64,000 nucleotides of DNA from Rhodoblastus acidophilus. GTDB taxonomy: Bacteria > Pseudomonadota > Alphaproteobacteria > Rhizobiales > Beijerinckiaceae. This document shows, piece after piece, positions 41,292-49,781 of this stretch. Location of the stretch: the NCBI RefSeq assembly GCF_900187365.1, contig NZ_FYDG01000003.1:186001-250000 (forward strand), given 5' to 3'. Below the pieces are notes generated by a model, which was not told where the DNA came from, ran no database searches, and saw only the letters and a program-made list of their open reading frames with translations. Within the stretch, counting starts at the first letter, position 1, and each line of letters starts with the position of its first letter. Position numbers and translations under genes: made by a program.

Positions 41292-43875
41292 GTTCAACGA
41301 TTGCATCCTTTCCGCCGTCGCCCAAGGCGCTCTTGAGAAAGACGAGGGCGACGATCTGATCCGCCGTTATGAGGCGCATCTGGCGTCCGTCCAGGTCGAA
41401 ACCAAAAACGTCGGCGACCTGCCGGCGACGGTCGACCAGGAGAAGGCGGCGAAGGATCGGCTGTTCAAAGAGATCGACGAAGACGCCAAGCGCAAGGAAT
41501 TCTTCCTCAAGCGCAATGACGAAGTGATCGGTAAGCTGGTCCACGTCGCGCAAACCTACATGTACAAGGGCGCGCACGATGTGCTCGAAGCCATGCTCGG
41601 CGTGCTTGAAAACAAGAATAACGCCCTGATCGGCGTGCCTTCGGTCGCGGGCCGGCGCGATGCGCTGCTTGGCGAGGCGCACGCAAAAATGGAGCAGATG
41701 CTCTATGAGTTTCGGCGCAACTGGTTCTCCGGCAGGCGAATGAACCCGCTGCGCGAAAACAATCTGATTGATGAGGCTTTTGCGACGGCGACTGGCGATG
41801 ACGCTGCAAAGGGATTTCTCGCGGCCTTCCGTGGCGCGACAGATGATCTGATGAACCGTTTCAATGAATTGGGCGGCGAGGTCAGGCTTATGGACGATCT
41901 CTCGCCGCACGGCGGCTATTTCCCGCAACCGAAGGAAGACGCCCGCATTCTCGCGCGCATGGGCGTGGATAAATGGGTGGAGTTCATAAAGCCGCTCTTG
42001 GGCGTCCAGTACATGCGCGACCCACTGACCTATGGGCCGCTGTCGCCAGAACGGCTTGACGAAGCGCTCAGGGTGGTCTTCTGGCGCAAGGTGACCGATG
42101 GCGCGCTCGAGATGAAGCCGGCCATGGCGCAGTTTGGCGAAGGCGCCTTGGCGAACCAGCGCGCCGAACATCGCTTCTTGATCTTCAAAGATGGTGACGC
42201 CTGGCGCGCCTATGACGCGGCGATGGGGTCGAACGGCGCCTATGCGGCGATGATGCACCACGTCGAGAGTCTAGCGCGCGATGTCGCCGCCCTTGAGGTG
42301 CTTGGCCCCAATCCTGCCGCAATGGTCGAATGGATGCAGCAATTCGTCCACCATGAGGCGGCCAAGGCGGCGGCGGGGCAACCAAGCCTTTGGCGCGGTG
42401 GCCCGACGATCGCCAAGGCCGGCGGCGTCGATAGCGGCGCATGGCAAGTGCCGCGCCTGTGGCGGTCGCTGCGAGGCGGCGCTGACGTGGGCAATATGAA
42501 CGCCGCCGATCTGTTCGGGGCGACGCGCAACCTGCTCATGGCTACGCAGCTCGCGTCAACTCCCGTGCTAGCCTTCTTCACGGATCCTTTTCAGGCAGCC
42601 AATGCGCGCCGATTCGCCGGCGTCCCGTTCGCGCGCTATTTCGCCGACACGGCGAGGCAAATCTTCGCCAAAGCGGATCGGCGCGAGGTGGTCGCCGCCG
42701 GCGTGATCTTCCAAGATGCGATGGAACACCTGGTCGGCGACGTGCGCAGGATGGGAATGACCGTCGGCGCGATCTCCGAGGCATCCAAGTTTCTGCCTGA
42801 TCGCATCATGACATGGAACGGCCTGACGCCGTGGACGCACGCGCAACGGCGCGCCGGCGCCATGAGCTTCATGCAGCGCGCCGGGAGCTTAGCGGACAAA
42901 AGCCTTGAGGAGATCAAAGCAGCCGACGTTGATGGATCGCGCTTCGGGCGCTGGCTTGAAGGCTATGGCATTGGCGAAGCCGAATGGGACAAACTTCGTG
43001 CGACCGCGCCTGCTGGCGACGAAGTGGCGATGTTGCGCCCGATCGACGCGTTCAAGGCGGCGGCGGAAACGGGTGACGCCGATCTGCGCGAAATCGGGCT
43101 GCGCTATTCGGAGGCCGTGCACTCATTCATCGAAGAAAACACGCCGGAAGGGACGGCGCGTGTGCGTGCGACTTTCCGGGGCGAGCGGCGCAGCGGGACG
43201 TGGCTTGGCGAGCTGGGCGCGTCGGCCGGCATGTACGTGACATTTCCTTGCAATGTCTGGACATCGATGATGAGCGCCGCGATGCATGAGAGCGCGAGCG
43301 GGCGCACCGGCTGGAAGTGGATCACCGGCTGGAAGTGGATCATGGGGGGCGTCGCGACGTTGACGCTGGGCGGCGCGATTCTGACGCAAGTGCGCGAGTT
43401 GCTGAAAGGCCGCGATCCTCTGCCGGTGAACTCCATAGAGTTTTGGGAGGAAGCGCTTGTTCGCGGTGGCGGCGGCGGCGTCTGGGGTGATTATCTCGCT
43501 GCCGATATGTCGCGTGGCGGCAACACGATTGGCGCGAAGGTGGCAGGGCCGGTCGCGGGCCTGCTCGGTGATGTGATGAACCTGGTCAATCCGCGCCTGC
43601 TCGCGCAGTTCTCCGATGAACAGCCAAACCGCGCCAAGGCCGCTGTAAATCTCGCGTCGAAACTGACGCCCGTGCAAAACATGTGGTGGCTCAAGCCCGT
43701 CACTCAGCGCGCGCTTTGGGACCAACTTCAGGCGTGGGCCGATCCTGAAGCCTATCGGAACTGGCGACGGCGGGAAAAAAAGTTGCGCGACGATACAGGG
43801 CAGGGCGTCTGGTGGGGGCCCGGCGATATCGCGCCTCGCCGCGCGCCGGACTTTTCGACGTCCTGGCGCGGCTGA
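41287..43875 (+). CDS. internal virion/ejection protein, large
   Basis: An 862-residue helical protein in the last ejection-protein position before the tail fibre. Segments such as DDLSPHGGYFPQPKEDARILARMGVDKWVEFI, LLMATQLASTPVLAFFTDPFQAANARRFAGVP and a hydrophobic C-terminal WKWIMGGVATLTLGGAIL fit phage proteins delivered with the genome. An 18-bp tandem duplication gives GWKWIT/GWKWIM. No enzymatic motif recognised. Translation may be limited by the start hairpin. Confidence 0.7.
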   Translation: MAFNDCILSAVAQGALEKDEGDDLIRRYEAHLASVQVETKNVGDLPATVDQEKAAKDRLFKEIDEDAKRKEFFLKRNDEVIGKLVHVAQTYMYKGAHDVLEAMLGVLENKNNALIGVPSVAGRRDALLGEAHAKMEQMLYEFRRNWFSGRRMNPLRENNLIDEAFATATGDDAAKGFLAAFRGATDDLMNRFNELGGEVRLMDDLSPHGGYFPQPKEDARILARMGVDKWVEFIKPLLGVQYMRDPLTYGPLSPERLDEALRVVFWRKVTDGALEMKPAMAQFGEGALANQRAEHRFLIFKDGDAWRAYDAAMGSNGAYAAMMHHVESLARDVAALEVLGPNPAAMVEWMQQFVHHEAAKAAAGQPSLWRGGPTIAKAGGVDSGAWQVPRLWRSLRGGADVGNMNAADLFGATRNLLMATQLASTPVLAFFTDPFQAANARRFAGVPFARYFADTARQIFAKADRREVVAAGVIFQDAMEHLVGDVRRMGMTVGAISEASKFLPDRIMTWNGLTPWTHAQRRAGAMSFMQRAGSLADKSLEEIKAADVDGSRFGRWLEGYGIGEAEWDKLRATAPAGDEVAMLRPIDAFKAAAETGDADLREIGLRYSEAVHSFIEENTPEGTARVRATFRGERRSGTWLGELGASAGMYVTFPCNVWTSMMSAAMHESASGRTGWKWITGWKWIMGGVATLTLGGAILTQVRELLKGRDPLPVNSIEFWEEALVRGGGGGVWGDYLAADMSRGGNTIGAKVAGPVAGLLGDVMNLVNPRLLAQFSDEQPNRAKAAVNLASKLTPVQNMWWLKPVTQRALWDQLQAWADPEAYRNWRRREKKLRDDTGQGVWWGPGDIAPRRAPDFSTSWRG

Positions 43876-43909
43876 TCCGCGCTTAATCCTCGCGCACGCG
43901 AAGCATTCT

Positions 43910-43929
43910 GGGGCCACTTCGGAGGCCCC
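43910..43929 (+). promoter_or_regulatory. hairpin overlapping the tail-fibre ribosome site
   Basis: GGGGCC (43910-43915) pairs with GGCCCC (43924-43929). The second arm includes part of the GGAGG ribosome site for the tail-fibre ATG at 43932. A terminator role is unlikely, since only TT follows. Confidence 0.5.
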
Positions 43930-43931
43930 TT

Positions 43932-44585
43932 ATGTCGTCACTCACGCCCATCGTTCGCGATACGCGCCAGCGCGACATTGTCGCCGCCGTTGGGCAGACG
44001 GTTTTCAATTTCACCGCTTTCCTGATTGATCCTCTCGACCTGGTCGTTCTTTGGCGGCCGGATGGCGCGACGGATTTCTTCAGCGCCACCGGCTACACGG
44101 TCGCGCTCGTCTCCGGCGGCCTGTCCGCCACGGTGACATTTGCGACGCCGCCGCGTCCGACTGACGGCGATCCCTCGATCATCGTTCGGCTGATCGGGTG
44201 CCGCATCGGCAACAGAATCACTGATGTGACGCGCGGCGGCGCGCTCTCCTCGGCCATGCTCGAGCGCGAACTCGATGCGGTTGAAATCACGCTGCAGGAG
44301 CTGCGTCGCGATATCGGCGCGGCCTCGTCCCTGTTCTCGAACTCCGTGACGATGCGCCAGGCGCGGACCTGGCTGGCCTCTCAATCGGTCGCTGGGCTCT
44401 CCGCCATTTACGTCATTGATCAGGGCGTGTCGGCCGACATCGCCGATCCCCTCACGATCCAATGGCGGCACGGCGCGACCATGGTCGCCGGCGATGCGCT
44501 CTACGCCTTCATCCAATCCACCCTTGGCCTGTCGTCCTCGCAGATGGGCGCGGCCTTTGTCGCCATGAAGGGACTCGCCTCTTGA
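43932..44585 (+). CDS. tail fibre protein, N-terminal attachment type
   Basis: A 217-residue protein whose start (PIVRDTRQRDIVAAVGQTVFNFTAFLIDPLDLVVLW...TVALVSGGLSATVTFATPP) matches the T7 gp17 N-terminal domain that attaches fibres to the tail. After a helical linker the protein ends without a long receptor-binding part, so the specificity domain may be on the following protein. Its stop overlaps the TTG start of the SGNH gene. Confidence 0.8.
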   Translation: MSSLTPIVRDTRQRDIVAAVGQTVFNFTAFLIDPLDLVVLWRPDGATDFFSATGYTVALVSGGLSATVTFATPPRPTDGDPSIIVRLIGCRIGNRITDVTRGGALSSAMLERELDAVEITLQELRRDIGAASSLFSNSVTMRQARTWLASQSVAGLSAIYVIDQGVSADIADPLTIQWRHGATMVAGDALYAFIQSTLGLSSSQMGAAFVAMKGLAS

Positions 44586-46051
44586 TCCGTAAGCTGTTCG
44601 CATTCCTCGCGCTGCTTCTTCTGTGGGCAGCGCCGGCTGGAGCGGCCGAAACGTCGGTCAACTTCGGTTTGCGCACGGGCGCTAATCCGCGCACCGTCTG
44701 CATTTACGACGCCTCTCATACCTGCGTGCCGATTGGGGCGCTGGATAACGCCGCGCACGCGTTCTTGCCGGTGGCCTCCGTGACGGGGAACCTGCTGACC
44801 GGCTCCAACGCGTACTCGGGGAGCAACACGTTCAGCGGCGCGGTCACGTTCAATGATGCGCGGACGGCGGGGCCAGTCAAAGAGCCTGTGGGGCTGCGTC
44901 AGGTCGCGACGCGCTCTTATATTCCGGTCAAGCTCGGCAACTGGCAGCAATGCCAGGGGCGCACCATGCACGTCGCGCGCGACAACATCACGTCGTTGCA
45001 GGTGGCCTATGCGTCGTGGATTGGACAGGCCTCGAACGGCGAGACGATCGCGCCACAGTCTTTGACGTTTCAGGTTGCCATTGAATACCCGGCCGGCGTG
45101 GAAACGCGGGTCACGTGGAGCGGCACAAACTCCAATGTTCAGTCGCCGGGTCAATCGCTGCTCTCCGACGCCATCGCCATAAATATCCCGAAGAATGCGA
45201 CGTTCTGGCTGCGGCCTCTTGTCTCGACCGCGGCGGGTTCGGCCGGGATGCCTTACACGGGCAACGGCGACAACAATGGCGGCCCGATCTACGCGGCAGG
45301 CGGTGACGCGCTCAACTGCGGCGCCAGCGTCGCCAATCAGGTGATGGGCGGCACGATCGCCGACAACCAGAGTGGGCAAGCCGCAATCTACCCGGTCGCC
45401 ATCGTCGCGCAGACGACGGTTCGGTCTGTGATGATCGCCGGCGACAGCAACGGGTGGGGCTATCGCGACGTGCCATCGCAGGGCGGCGACGTCGGTGTCA
45501 TCGCTCGGTCCATCGGCCCGACGATGGCCTATATCAACGCGAGCGTGTTTGGCGACAGCGCCAACGGCCTCGCCAATGGCCATTCAGCCCGCGCGGCCCT
45601 GGCGGCATATGTCACTGACGTTGTGGTTCAGGTCGGAATTAACGACGTATCCGTCGGATATCCGGAAGCGACGGTCAAAGCAAACCTCAAGACAATTTGG
45701 GCGTCGTTTCCCGGCAAGCCGGTATATCAGGCCACCTATCCGCCGTACTCAACTTCAACTGACGCTTATAAGACCGTCGATAATCAGACGCCATTCGCCA
45801 ATGATAATGTGCGGCAGGACATAAACGACTGGTTCAGGATGGTTCCAGACCCAAACCTTGCTGGCGTTATCGACTTGGCCGACGCGGTCGAAGCTTACAG
45901 GGGAAGTGGAAAATGGGCTGTCTGGGGGCCGAATTGCAGTGGCTATTGCCAGCTCACCTTTGACGGCTTGCATCTGAACTACCCGGCCAACGCCCTGGTC
46001 GTGAAATCCGGCGTGGTCATGGCCGCTCTAACCGCCGGTCGTTATCGGTGA
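44582..46051 (+). CDS. SGNH/GDSL hydrolase with signal peptide, tail-associated or exported
   Basis: A 489-residue esterase-like protein. SGNH blocks: MIAGDSNGWG (Ser, about residue 284), VVQVGINDV (Asn) and FDGLHLN (Asp-His, near 467). The N-terminus MIRKLFAFLALLLLWAAPAGAA looks like a classical signal peptide, followed by LLTGSNAYSGSNTFSGAVTF, a repeat style seen in tail fibres. The start is TTG 44582, overlapping the fibre stop, with AAGGGA upstream. It may deacetylate host surface polysaccharide as a tail spike, or be exported. Confidence 0.75.
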   Translation: MIRKLFAFLALLLLWAAPAGAAETSVNFGLRTGANPRTVCIYDASHTCVPIGALDNAAHAFLPVASVTGNLLTGSNAYSGSNTFSGAVTFNDARTAGPVKEPVGLRQVATRSYIPVKLGNWQQCQGRTMHVARDNITSLQVAYASWIGQASNGETIAPQSLTFQVAIEYPAGVETRVTWSGTNSNVQSPGQSLLSDAIAINIPKNATFWLRPLVSTAAGSAGMPYTGNGDNNGGPIYAAGGDALNCGASVANQVMGGTIADNQSGQAAIYPVAIVAQTTVRSVMIAGDSNGWGYRDVPSQGGDVGVIARSIGPTMAYINASVFGDSANGLANGHSARAALAAYVTDVVVQVGINDVSVGYPEATVKANLKTIWASFPGKPVYQATYPPYSTSTDAYKTVDNQTPFANDNVRQDINDWFRMVPDPNLAGVIDLADAVEAYRGSGKWAVWGPNCSGYCQLTFDGLHLNYPANALVVKSGVVMAALTAGRYR

Positions 46052-46060
46052 GGTGACAAG

Positions 46061-46633
46061 ATGACTTTCCTTACAACGCCTCTTCACTTCACGCCCACGG
46101 ACTTCGCCGCATATTGCTCCGGCCTTCGTTGGGACAAAAGCTGGCGGCCGAGCGCCATCACTGTCCACAACACGGCGGAACCCAACATCAAGCAATGGGC
46201 CAAGGCTGGCTTGGGAATCGCGGGCGGGACGCAGCGCGTCAAGAACCTGAACGCCTATTACAAGACCAAGGGCTGGCACAGCGGCCCGCACCTGTTCGTG
46301 GCGCCGGATTTCATCTGGCTCGCCTGTGATCTGGAAGCGGACGGCGTTCACGCCTCCTGCTTCAACAAGACGTCGATCGGCGTCGAGATGGTCGGCGACT
46401 ATGCGACCGAAGCTTTCGACGCCGGCGATGGCGCCAAGGTGCGCGACAACGCCGTCGCCGCCATCGCCGCGATCTGCCGCGCGCTCAACATCGCTCCGAC
46501 CGCGATACGCTTTCACCGCGAATGCCTGCGGGATCATCACGACTGCCCGGGCAAGCTTGTGGACAAAACCGATTTCGTCGCGCGCGTCACGACGGCGCTC
46601 GCAGCGGGAAAAACGAGAAAGGAACACGCATGA
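46061..46633 (+). CDS. endolysin, N-acetylmuramoyl-L-alanine amidase (Amidase_2)
   Basis: A 190-residue zinc amidase that cuts peptidoglycan at lysis. Zinc/catalytic motifs are ITVHNTAEPN (His about residue 37), IGVEMVGDY and FHRECLRDHHDCPGKLVDK (His and Cys near 160). No signal peptide is visible, so it needs a holin for release. Its stop overlaps the following ATG. Confidence 0.9.
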   Translation: MTFLTTPLHFTPTDFAAYCSGLRWDKSWRPSAITVHNTAEPNIKQWAKAGLGIAGGTQRVKNLNAYYKTKGWHSGPHLFVAPDFIWLACDLEADGVHASCFNKTSIGVEMVGDYATEAFDAGDGAKVRDNAVAAIAAICRALNIAPTAIRFHRECLRDHHDCPGKLVDKTDFVARVTTALAAGKTRKEHA

Positions 46634-47076
46634 AATTTTCGTCTGTCTTCGCGGTCTCTGTCGCGATTGTTTTCGCCTTGCTTGGCCTCGCGCCGGCGCA
46701 CGCCGCCGACGCCGCGCCTCAGGTGGTGGTCATCCCTTGGGGCGACTGGCTCAAAGAGTTGATCGTCGCCGTTGGGGGCGTCGCCGTCACGCTGGCGTCG
46801 TTCCTGGTCGCCAAGTTCGTGCCGTCTTATCTCCGGCTGTTCATCACGGACGGCATGGTGACGAACGCGGTGAACACCGCCTTGGCGCAGGTCGAGGGCG
46901 CGGTGGCGGGACAGAAACTCCCGTTGCCGATCGCGAACGCCGTCGTCGCCGAAGCGGTGAGCTATATCGTGGCGTCCGAGCCGAAGGTGGCGAAATGGCT
47001 TGGCGACAAGCTCAAGCCGCTCGTCTTGGCCAAGCTCAGCGCGCTCGGCTGTGCGCCGGTGTCCGCCATCGGGTGA
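46630..47076 (+). CDS. holin-like membrane protein (LLH type, probable)
   Basis: A 148-residue protein with a signal-like first hydrophobic segment (about residues 5-24) and a second (about 43-62, IVAVGGVAVTLASFLVAKFV), then an amphipathic C-terminal part (VNTALAQVEGAVAGQKLPLPIANAVV). Its coupling to the endolysin gene and overall architecture suggest an LLH-type holin. Experimental function unknown. Confidence 0.65.
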   Translation: MKFSSVFAVSVAIVFALLGLAPAHAADAAPQVVVIPWGDWLKELIVAVGGVAVTLASFLVAKFVPSYLRLFITDGMVTNAVNTALAQVEGAVAGQKLPLPIANAVVAEAVSYIVASEPKVAKWLGDKLKPLVLAKLSALGCAPVSAIG

Positions 47077-47135
47077 CGCCCTACGCGCGGCTCGGATCGG
47101 CCGAGCCGCGCATTCTCTCGCAATTGGAGATTGAG

Positions 47136-47360
47136 ATGAGCCCCGCTGCCAGCGATCCAACCCTGCATGAGCGCGTCGCTGTGCTGGAGCAGATTGCCGA
47201 GGACATGGCTCCGAAGGTTGATGCCATGTACGAAATGATGCTCCAGGGCAGGGGCGCTACACGGCTTGGGCGCGCCGTCGTTGGCATCGCTGGAACGGCC
47301 GGGATCTTCACAGTTGTCGGCCACAAGTGGCACGCCTTTCTCGCGTGGCTGGGGAGCTGA
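47136..47360 (+). CDS. small membrane protein of the lysis module
   Basis: A 74-residue product: coiled-coil-like N-terminus (LHERVAVLEQIAEDMAPKVDAMYEMMLQG) and a C-terminal hydrophobic segment (AVVGIAGTAGIFTVVGHKWHAFLAWL). ATG 47136 has GGAGATTGAG upstream. Such proteins are common next to holins and endolysins, and may be a second holin or a regulator. It is the last prophage gene before attR. Confidence 0.6.
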   Translation: MSPAASDPTLHERVAVLEQIAEDMAPKVDAMYEMMLQGRGATRLGRAVVGIAGTAGIFTVVGHKWHAFLAWLGS

Positions 47361-47443
47361 TGGATTGTGCGATTTTGGCCGCGAAACGGCGAATGTCGCA
47401 TGGTCACTCTCGTAACAGTTTGAAATATAATAACTTTATGATA

Positions 47444-47499
47444 ACTCTTAATCAGCGGGTCCAAGGTTCGAGCCCTTGTGCGCCCACCATCGAAATCTC
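47444..47499 (+). repeat. attR core, 56-bp direct repeat
   Basis: Identical to 10424-10479: the 3' half of tRNA-Lys from the anticodon stem through CCA plus ten bases. Here the 5' half of the tRNA is missing, so the fragment cannot give a tRNA. Confidence 0.95.
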
Positions 47500-47522
47500 G
47501 AGCTAATCTGATTAGCAAAAGA

Positions 47523-47550
47523 AAAGCCGGCGTTCATCGCCGGCTTTCTT
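47523..47550 (+). terminator. original host terminator of tRNA-Lys
   Basis: The 10-bp stem AAAGCCGGCG/CGCCGGCTTT with loop TTCAT is followed by CTT. It lies just beyond attR, where the tRNA terminator would have been before phage integration. Confidence 0.8.
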
Positions 47551-47670
47551 GCGTTTGGACTTCTCGACGGCGCCCCTTGGGCTGTTCCGGCGACGAACCC
47601 ATTGGAGCGCCGCCTGAAAAATCTTCCGGGTGGGCCGGGCGGTTGTCCGCCCGGCGCGCGTTCGCTTGCC

Positions 47671-48816
47671 TCAGCCTTGGAAGATCAGCAGCACGAAAGC
47701 CAGGAACAGCAGCAAATGCACGATTCCCTGCAGGATGTTGGTGCGCCCGCTGGCGAATGTGACGATGCTCACCCCCAGCGTCAGCAACAGCATCACGAAG
47801 TCGGCGTGTTCGACGCCCAGCACCATGGTGCGACCGGTCCAATGGCTCACGACCAGCATGGCCGGCACAGTGAGGCCGATCGTCGACAGCACCGACCCCA
47901 GGAAAATATTGATGGACCTTTGCATCTGGTTGCGGACCGCCGCCGCGGTGGCGCCAATCGCCTCCGGCGTCGCCACCAGCGCCGCGATCGTCACGCCTCC
48001 CAATGTGGAGGGCGCTCCCATGGTCTCGATCAGATAATCGACGGGATGCGCGAGCTGTTCGGCCAGATACACGACGGGCAGCATGAAGGCGCCCAGCATG
48101 GCCGCGTGGAAGGCGATGGAGCGGCTTCCCGTCGGCGCGACCTTGCCATGGCGTTCCTCCTGGTCCGGCCCGGTGAAATAGCCGCGGTGCCGGCCCGTCT
48201 GCGCCGTGAGGAAGGTGGCGTAGAGCGCCGCCGCCATCAGCGACAGGAAATGCTCCTGCGCGTTTGAGAGCGTCGGTCCCGCCGTCGTCGTGGTGTAATT
48301 GGGCATGATCAGCGTCAGCACCGCCAGCGGAATGATCACGCCGAGATAGGCGTTCGCCCCTTGCAGATTATAATGCTGTTCGCGGCGCCTGAGCGCGCCA
48401 AGCAGCAGCGACAGGCCGACCATTCCGTTGAGCACGATCATGATCACCGACAGCAGCGTGTCGCGCACCAGCGTCGGATTGTTGGCGCCGTGCAGCATGA
48501 TGGCGGAAATGCTCATCACCTCGATCGCCGTCACCGCCAGCGTGAGGATCAGCGTGCCGTACGGCTCTCCCATGAGCTGCGCGAGGTGCTCGGCATGACG
48601 CACGACGCCCAGCGACGAGACCAGGATCACGCCAAACAACCACAGGAAGACGAATCCGAGCTTCGCCGGCTGGCTCAAGTCTGAGAGTATCAAGGGGCCG
48701 AAGCTGAGGAAGGCGGCGCAGGTCGCCACCGGAATCGCCAGCACGCTCTCGCGCCTGAGGGTCGCGCGCAAATTTGTGGGGGGCGGGGCGTGGGGCGCCG
48801 CTTCGCTGATGCTCAT
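47671..48816 (-). CDS. chaA: Ca2+(Na+)/H+ antiporter ChaA-like
   Basis: A 381-residue inner-membrane cation/proton antiporter with about eleven hydrophobic segments. The CaCA alpha-repeat motifs are LTLAVTAIEVMSISAIMLHG...RDTLLSVIMIVLNGMVG in the first half and VATPEAIGATAAAVRNQMQRSINIFLGSVLSTIGLTVP in the second. The length and the central NYTTTTAGP loop match ChaA. It is read toward the prophage end; the intervening 120 bases include a GC-rich hairpin (CCGGGCGG/CCGCCCGG) that may end it. Confidence 0.9.
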   Translation of the reverse strand: MSISEAAPHAPPPTNLRATLRRESVLAIPVATCAAFLSFGPLILSDLSQPAKLGFVFLWLFGVILVSSLGVVRHAEHLAQLMGEPYGTLILTLAVTAIEVMSISAIMLHGANNPTLVRDTLLSVIMIVLNGMVGLSLLLGALRRREQHYNLQGANAYLGVIIPLAVLTLIMPNYTTTTAGPTLSNAQEHFLSLMAAALYATFLTAQTGRHRGYFTGPDQEERHGKVAPTGSRSIAFHAAMLGAFMLPVVYLAEQLAHPVDYLIETMGAPSTLGGVTIAALVATPEAIGATAAAVRNQMQRSINIFLGSVLSTIGLTVPAMLVVSHWTGRTMVLGVEHADFVMLLLTLGVSIVTFASGRTNILQGIVHLLLFLAFVLLIFQG

Positions 48817-49509
48817 GCGATCATTCCTGAAATTTTCATGTCAAATATGGCGCGCGAAGGCTGCGGCGCGACGATGGCGCCTGCACGGCGAAAAAATCAT
48901 ACACGCGCCACCTGCCGCCGCCTGTCGGTCGCCGCGCGCTTCGCGCCCCGGCGACCTCGCCATTCCAACGGTTAACGCCGATCAGGCGTCGAACCGGCGA
49001 GCGCGCGGCGAAAAGGCCGCGTCCTCGACGCGGGTGAGGTTAATCAGCGGTTTTGCGCCGCGCAATCCATCACCAAAGGTCAGCTGAGCCCGCGCGTTCA
49101 CGCCGCTGTGCGGCTCCCACGGCGTTAAAAAGAAAAAGGACCGCCCGGGCAGGGCGGTCCAAGTCGGGGAGGAAACGCCCATGAAATGGGCATCTGCGAC
49201 GTGAAGTCACCATAACGTCATAGACCGGACGCCGCCGCGCGGGTTTGATCCAACGCAAGCCAACGTCATGAACGGCAAGGGCAATTTGTCGCAGGCGCGG
49301 CTTTGGCGCGGCTTTGGCGCCATGGGGCGCGGCAAGCCGGCGTCGCCCTCGCCGCGATCCGCATGCCGGAGCGGAAGCTGAAACCCTTTTTTAAGCAATG
49401 AATAGCTTCGAATCATCAAGTTCTCGCGCGAAATGTCGCGGCAAGATAGAACATTAGCTACGCGTAAGTCTTGGTTTGTAAGATTTTGACGTTCACAGGG
49501 AGACACTCA
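48817..49509. other. long intergenic region
   Basis: About 690 bases with no supported protein gene. It holds a candidate small RNA on the minus strand (49128-49195). Frames here are short and have no ribosome site. Confidence 0.6.
49128..49195 (-). ncRNA. candidate small RNA with anti-Shine-Dalgarno loop
   Basis: Reading leftward, a perfect hairpin GCCCAT-TTC-ATGGGC (49178-49192) is followed by an unpaired GTTTCCTCCCC segment. A strong terminator follows: stem GGACCGCCC/GGGCGGTCC at 49138-49160, then TTTTTCTTTTT. CCUCC-rich single-stranded loops flanked by hairpins are typical of several alphaproteobacterial trans-acting sRNAs. The 5' end and promoter are not identified, so the start coordinate is nominal. 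Confidence 0.5.
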
Positions 49510-49710
49510 ATGAGCAAAGTGTGGAATGAATTGACCCCCGATCACCAGATTCACGCGCTTCGCACCGAATTGGATGAGGCATTGAAAACAATCACCGCCA
49601 TGCAAAACGATCTGACTGGCCTGATGCGCCGCTTTATCGAATTGGAGGCGCAGCAGAATTCGACCTACAGCCTTGTCAACGAAGTGGTCACTTCGATTGA
49701 AAAGGTGTGA
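49510..49710 (+). CDS. small coiled-coil protein
   Basis: A 66-residue, mostly helical protein (TPDHQIHALRTELDEALKTITAMQNDLTGLMRRFIELEAQQNSTYSLVNEVVTSIEKV) with heptad spacing. ATG 49510 has GGGAG at good spacing. It lies 71 bases upstream of a PAS-GGDEF gene on the same strand. Function unknown. Confidence 0.65.
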   Translation: MSKVWNELTPDHQIHALRTELDEALKTITAMQNDLTGLMRRFIELEAQQNSTYSLVNEVVTSIEKV

Positions 49711-49781
49711 CGCCCGGCTCTGAGGCTTGAGCGGCTGAACGCATAATCTTGATCAATCCCAGGCGCTGCCGGCGGAGTCTG

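Noticed and set aside
47444-47499. Second tRNA-Lys gene
   Set aside because: Only the 3' half is present; the bases before it do not form acceptor or D arms. It is attR.
49207-49506. 99-residue minus-strand frame upstream of the candidate small RNA
   Set aside because: No ribosome site or domain, and it ends at the 5' side of the putative RNA; a real gene is not supported.
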